Assembly: GCA_016208845.1 (NCBI GenBank) | Contig: JACQXH010000084.1 | Coordinates: 1 to 7,642 of the forward strand | Source of the DNA: Nitrospirota bacterium | GTDB taxonomy: Bacteria > Nitrospirota > Thermodesulfovibrionia > UBA6902 > BMS3Bbin08 | Direction of reading: 5' to 3' | Length of the DNA stretch: 7,642 bases | In this document: in pieces, positions 5,712 through 7,642 of the stretch | How the letters are laid out: every line of letters begins with the position of its first letter | How positions within the stretch are numbered: the stretch's first letter is position 1 | Made by a program: the position numbers and the translations under genes | Notes under the pieces: generated by a model | What the model was told of the DNA's origin: nothing | Database searches by the model: none | What the model saw: the letters and a program-made list of their open reading frames with translations, nothing else

Positions 5712-7358
5712 GTGGCAAATTTTAAAAATATTCTCATCCGCGGTGTTAACTGGATAGGTGATGCCGTTCTTACAATACCCGCTATTAATGCTGTACGTGC
5801 TGCCTTTCCCGAGGCCCGCATAAGCCTTCTCGTAAAACCATGGGTCTCTGACATCTTCAGGGGAAACCCCGATGTTAATGACATAATCCTCTACGAAGAC
5901 CGCTTTAACAGCATCACCGGAAGATTCAGGCTTGCAAAAATACTGCGGTCAAAAGGCTTTGATGCCGCTATACTCCTTCAGAATGCATTTGACGCTGCAT
6001 TCATTGCATGGTTCGCAGGTATCCCTGAACGAATAGGATATAAAAGAGATTCAAGAGGGATGCTGCTGACAAAGGCAGTTCCTGTCAGTGAAGATGTGCT
6101 TAAGCAGCATCAGGTTCATTATTATCTGAACCTTTTAAAAGAGGGATTGAACATTGACCCTGTAGATACAGAGCCGGTCATTTACCTGAATGAAGAAGAA
6201 ATCGCTGCTGCAAGGCAACTATTAAACCAAACCCAAACCCTTAATCCCCAAAACCCTCTTATCGGCATAAATCCCGGGGCAGCCTATGGCTCTGCAAAGA
6301 GATGGATGCCCGAAAGATTTGCTGAGGTAATCAGCAGGATAGTAAATGAGCTTGAAGGTAACGTTATTTTATTTGGGAGTGGGTCAGAGACTGAGATTGC
6401 AAATGAAATATTAAGGCAGAGCACAGAACTCATAGCACAGAATAAAGACGCCGGCGCTGCGCATTCTGACTTGGATCCTGACTCATCCAGCATCGGGCAT
6501 TACGCATCACGGATCCTAAATATGGCAGGCAAGACCAGCCTTAGGGAGCTCGCCGCCTTGATCTCTGAGTGCGATGCTTTCATCACAAATGATTCCGGCC
6601 CTATGCACATGGCATCAGCCCTTCTCGTGCCGGTTGTCGCCATATTCGGCTCGACGGACAGCGCTATCACAGGCCCCCTTGGGAAAGGTCACGCGGTTGT
6701 GACCAGGGATGTTTCCTGCTCCCCGTGCCTGAAACGAAAGTGTCCTGCCGGCACGACTCGGTCCCGGGAGGACTATCTCAGGTGCATGACAGAGATAACT
6801 GCTGACGATATCTATGATGCATTGCTCAAGACCCTGCCGGGGGGTAAGGCTGTATTTTTCGACAGGGATGGAACGCTCATTGAGGATGCCGGCTACCTTA
6901 ATAATTTTGATGACCTGAAAATATTTAATGGAGCGTATGAAGATATTCAGAGATTAAGACGTGCTGGTTTTACCCTCATCGGGATAACAAACCAGTCAGG
7001 CATTGCACGCGGCATTGTAACCGAAGACTTTGTGAAGGCGTCCAATACATTTCTTCAAAGGACTTTAGGAATGGACGATTTTTATTATTGTCCGCACCAT
7101 CCGGATGATAAGTGCCAGTGCAGAAAACCAAAACCACGTCTCCTGAGCAAGGCACGTCTCAAGCATAAGATCAACCTGAAGGCGTCCTGCGTAGTAGGCG
7201 ATAAGACCCTTGACGTGCTCCTTGCAAAGGCAGCCGGAGCCAGAGGCATATTGGTGCAGACAGGACATGACAGGGAATCAGAAGAAGCTGATTGTATCGC
7301 TAAAGACCTCAAGCAGGCAGTGGACTGGATATTGGATCAGGAGAGGCAAGTGAGTTGA
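5712..7358 (+). CDS. Fused ADP-heptose:LPS heptosyltransferase and heptose-bisphosphate phosphatase (WaaF-GmhB)
   Basis: A 548-residue two-domain protein. Residues 1 to about 370 form a GT-B glycosyltransferase of family 9 (heptosyltransferase II type), with the N-terminal NWIGDAVLTIPA, INPGAAYGSAKRWMPERF (186-203), NDSGPMHMA (293-301, the ADP-heptose site) and the cysteine cluster CSPCLKRKCP. Residues from about 378 form a HAD phosphatase of the GmhB type, with FFDRDGTLIED (nucleophile Asp384, Asp386), ITNQSG, the zinc loop CPHHPDDKCQC (Cys460, His462, Cys468, Cys470), RKPKP and VVGDKTLD (Asp497, Asp501). GmhB dephosphorylates heptose 1,7-bisphosphate on the way to ADP-heptose. WaaF adds heptose to the LPS inner core at the cytoplasmic face. 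The reading frame is unbroken through the linker, so this is a true fusion. The start is GTG with no evident Shine-Dalgarno, but the protein aligns with family N-termini from there. An insertion around residues 237-262 is unusual. HisB-N-like phosphatase is a less likely alternative for the C-terminal half. Confidence 0.9.
   Translation: MANFKNILIRGVNWIGDAVLTIPAINAVRAAFPEARISLLVKPWVSDIFRGNPDVNDIILYEDRFNSITGRFRLAKILRSKGFDAAILLQNAFDAAFIAWFAGIPERIGYKRDSRGMLLTKAVPVSEDVLKQHQVHYYLNLLKEGLNIDPVDTEPVIYLNEEEIAAARQLLNQTQTLNPQNPLIGINPGAAYGSAKRWMPERFAEVISRIVNELEGNVILFGSGSETEIANEILRQSTELIAQNKDAGAAHSDLDPDSSSIGHYASRILNMAGKTSLRELAALISECDAFITNDSGPMHMASALLVPVVAIFGSTDSAITGPLGKGHAVVTRDVSCSPCLKRKCPAGTTRSREDYLRCMTEITADDIYDALLKTLPGGKAVFFDRDGTLIEDAGYLNNFDDLKIFNGAYEDIQRLRRAGFTLIGITNQSGIARGIVTEDFVKASNTFLQRTLGMDDFYYCPHHPDDKCQCRKPKPRLLSKARLKHKINLKASCVVGDKTLDVLLAKAAGARGILVQTGHDRESEEADCIAKDLKQAVDWILDQERQVS
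6232..6256 (-). other. Predicted G-quadruplex motif inside the heptosyltransferase gene
   Basis: The plus strand has four C-runs (CCC, CCC, CCCC, CCC) separated by 3, 5 and 4 bases. The minus strand, which is the template, therefore has four G-runs with short loops, meeting the usual G3+ N1-7 rule. It encodes the linker NQTQTLNPQNP before the second Rossmann domain. Function is unproven. Confidence 0.45.
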
Positions 7359-7379
7359 TTGCATCCGGGAATACATCCC

Positions 7380-7408
7380 TTTACAATCCGCTTTTTTTAT
7401 TATATAGT
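7380..7408 (+). promoter_or_regulatory. Sigma70-type promoter before the PA2779-like gene
   Basis: TTTACA (7380-7385), a 17-bp spacer, then TATAGT (7403-7408): five of six matches to consensus in each box. Transcription would start near 7415 and give a leader of about 46 bases, including the small inverted repeat ATGC-ATTA-GCAT. This makes the last gene a likely separate transcription unit. Confidence 0.5.
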
Positions 7409-7445
7409 TTTATCATGCATTAGCATATTGCCAACATTTTTCAAA

Positions 7446-7454
7446 AAGGAGGAG
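7446..7454 (+). promoter_or_regulatory. Strong ribosome binding site for the right-edge gene
   Basis: AAGGAGGAG precedes the ATG at 7461 by six bases, which supports a real start for a gene cut by the window edge. Confidence 0.75.
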
Positions 7455-7460
7455 AAGAAT

Positions 7461-7642
7461 ATGTTAACGAAATATGTAGCGTGGTATCTTGTAGTGGCGA
7501 TGTTTATTATCGGCATTGCGCCACGGGTGGAGGCCTCTTTTGCTCCCTCCCGGGCAACGGCGCTTGAACAGGTGGACAGACTGACGGACCTGCAGAAAAG
7601 TCCAAGCGTTCTGGAAACGAAGACGGTCAGTCAGAGACTTCA
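7461..7642 (+). CDS. Exported PA2779-like family protein, partial (3' end off window)
   Basis: Sixty codons are visible and the gene runs off the right edge. The product begins MLTKYVAWYLVVAMFIIGIA, a short basic start followed by a hydrophobic helix (about 5-20). Then comes PRVEA, a plausible signal-peptidase site after Ala25. The mature part is helical and polar (ALEQVDRLTDLQKSPSVLET). This layout resembles the small PA2779 family (DUF6627): a signal peptide, a helical region and, further on, a second membrane helix not visible here. Members are often encoded beside a PA2778-type cysteine peptidase. The role is unknown. The family call is from memory of the N-terminus and could be wrong; that it is a real gene is well supported by the strong ribosome-binding site and promoter upstream. 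Confidence 0.6.
   Translation, partial: MLTKYVAWYLVVAMFIIGIAPRVEASFAPSRATALEQVDRLTDLQKSPSVLETKTVSQRL

Noticed and set aside
6830..6850. Frameshift or assembly join creating the heptosyltransferase-phosphatase fusion
   Set aside because: The frame runs through without a stop, the linker is short and natural, and both domains are complete.
7360..7400. Terminator after the fusion gene (GGGA-ATACA-TCCC with T-run near 7392-7398)
   Set aside because: The stem is only 4 bp and the T-run lies more than 10 bases beyond it. The T-run fits better as the spacer of the downstream promoter.

Overview
The window looks like chromosomal DNA of a Gram-negative bacterium. The evidence is an ADP-heptose:LPS heptosyltransferase fused to a heptose-bisphosphate phosphatase, plus ordinary bacterial housekeeping genes. 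Coding regions are of middling GC and the spacers are AT-rich. The gene content and the exported PA2779-like protein at the right edge would suit a deep-branching anaerobe such as Nitrospirota or a former deltaproteobacterium. That placement is an inference from memory of such proteins, not something the sequence proves.

Left half, minus strand, read from right to left: a two-helix AtpZ-like protein, a four-helix AtpI-like protein, glucose-6-phosphate isomerase (pgi) and orotate phosphoribosyltransferase (pyrE). All four are co-directional but separated by 107 to 247 bp of non-coding DNA rich in repeats. The AtpZ/AtpI pair is not followed by F1Fo subunit genes, so it is detached from any atp operon. 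The pgi product is about 70 residues short. The missing block lies inside the protein and includes the GGR[FY]S signature with a catalytic arginine.

Right half, plus strand: a 302-bp divergent spacer with several palindromes and a good sigma70-type promoter leads into a Lon-related protease of the COG1067 type with an intact Ser-Lys dyad. After a repeat-filled spacer comes the heptosyltransferase-GmhB fusion, which joins two steps of LPS inner-core heptose synthesis and transfer. After a second good promoter, the window ends inside a small exported protein that resembles the PA2779 family.

The most unusual material is intergenic. One repeat family, built on the heptamer CAGACTA / TAGTCTG and folding into long palindromes, occurs four times and only between genes. 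Two of its copies are 44/45 identical in inverted orientation and bracket atpZ plus the protease gene. A second, unrelated element of about 190 bp, bounded by 18-bp imperfect inverted repeats of CACAGAG type, lies between pgi and pyrE. I found no CRISPR array, transposase, tRNA or rRNA, and no clear multi-gene defence or other novel system. The best leads are the internally deleted pgi, the two repeat families, the gene fusion and the displaced atpZ-atpI pair.
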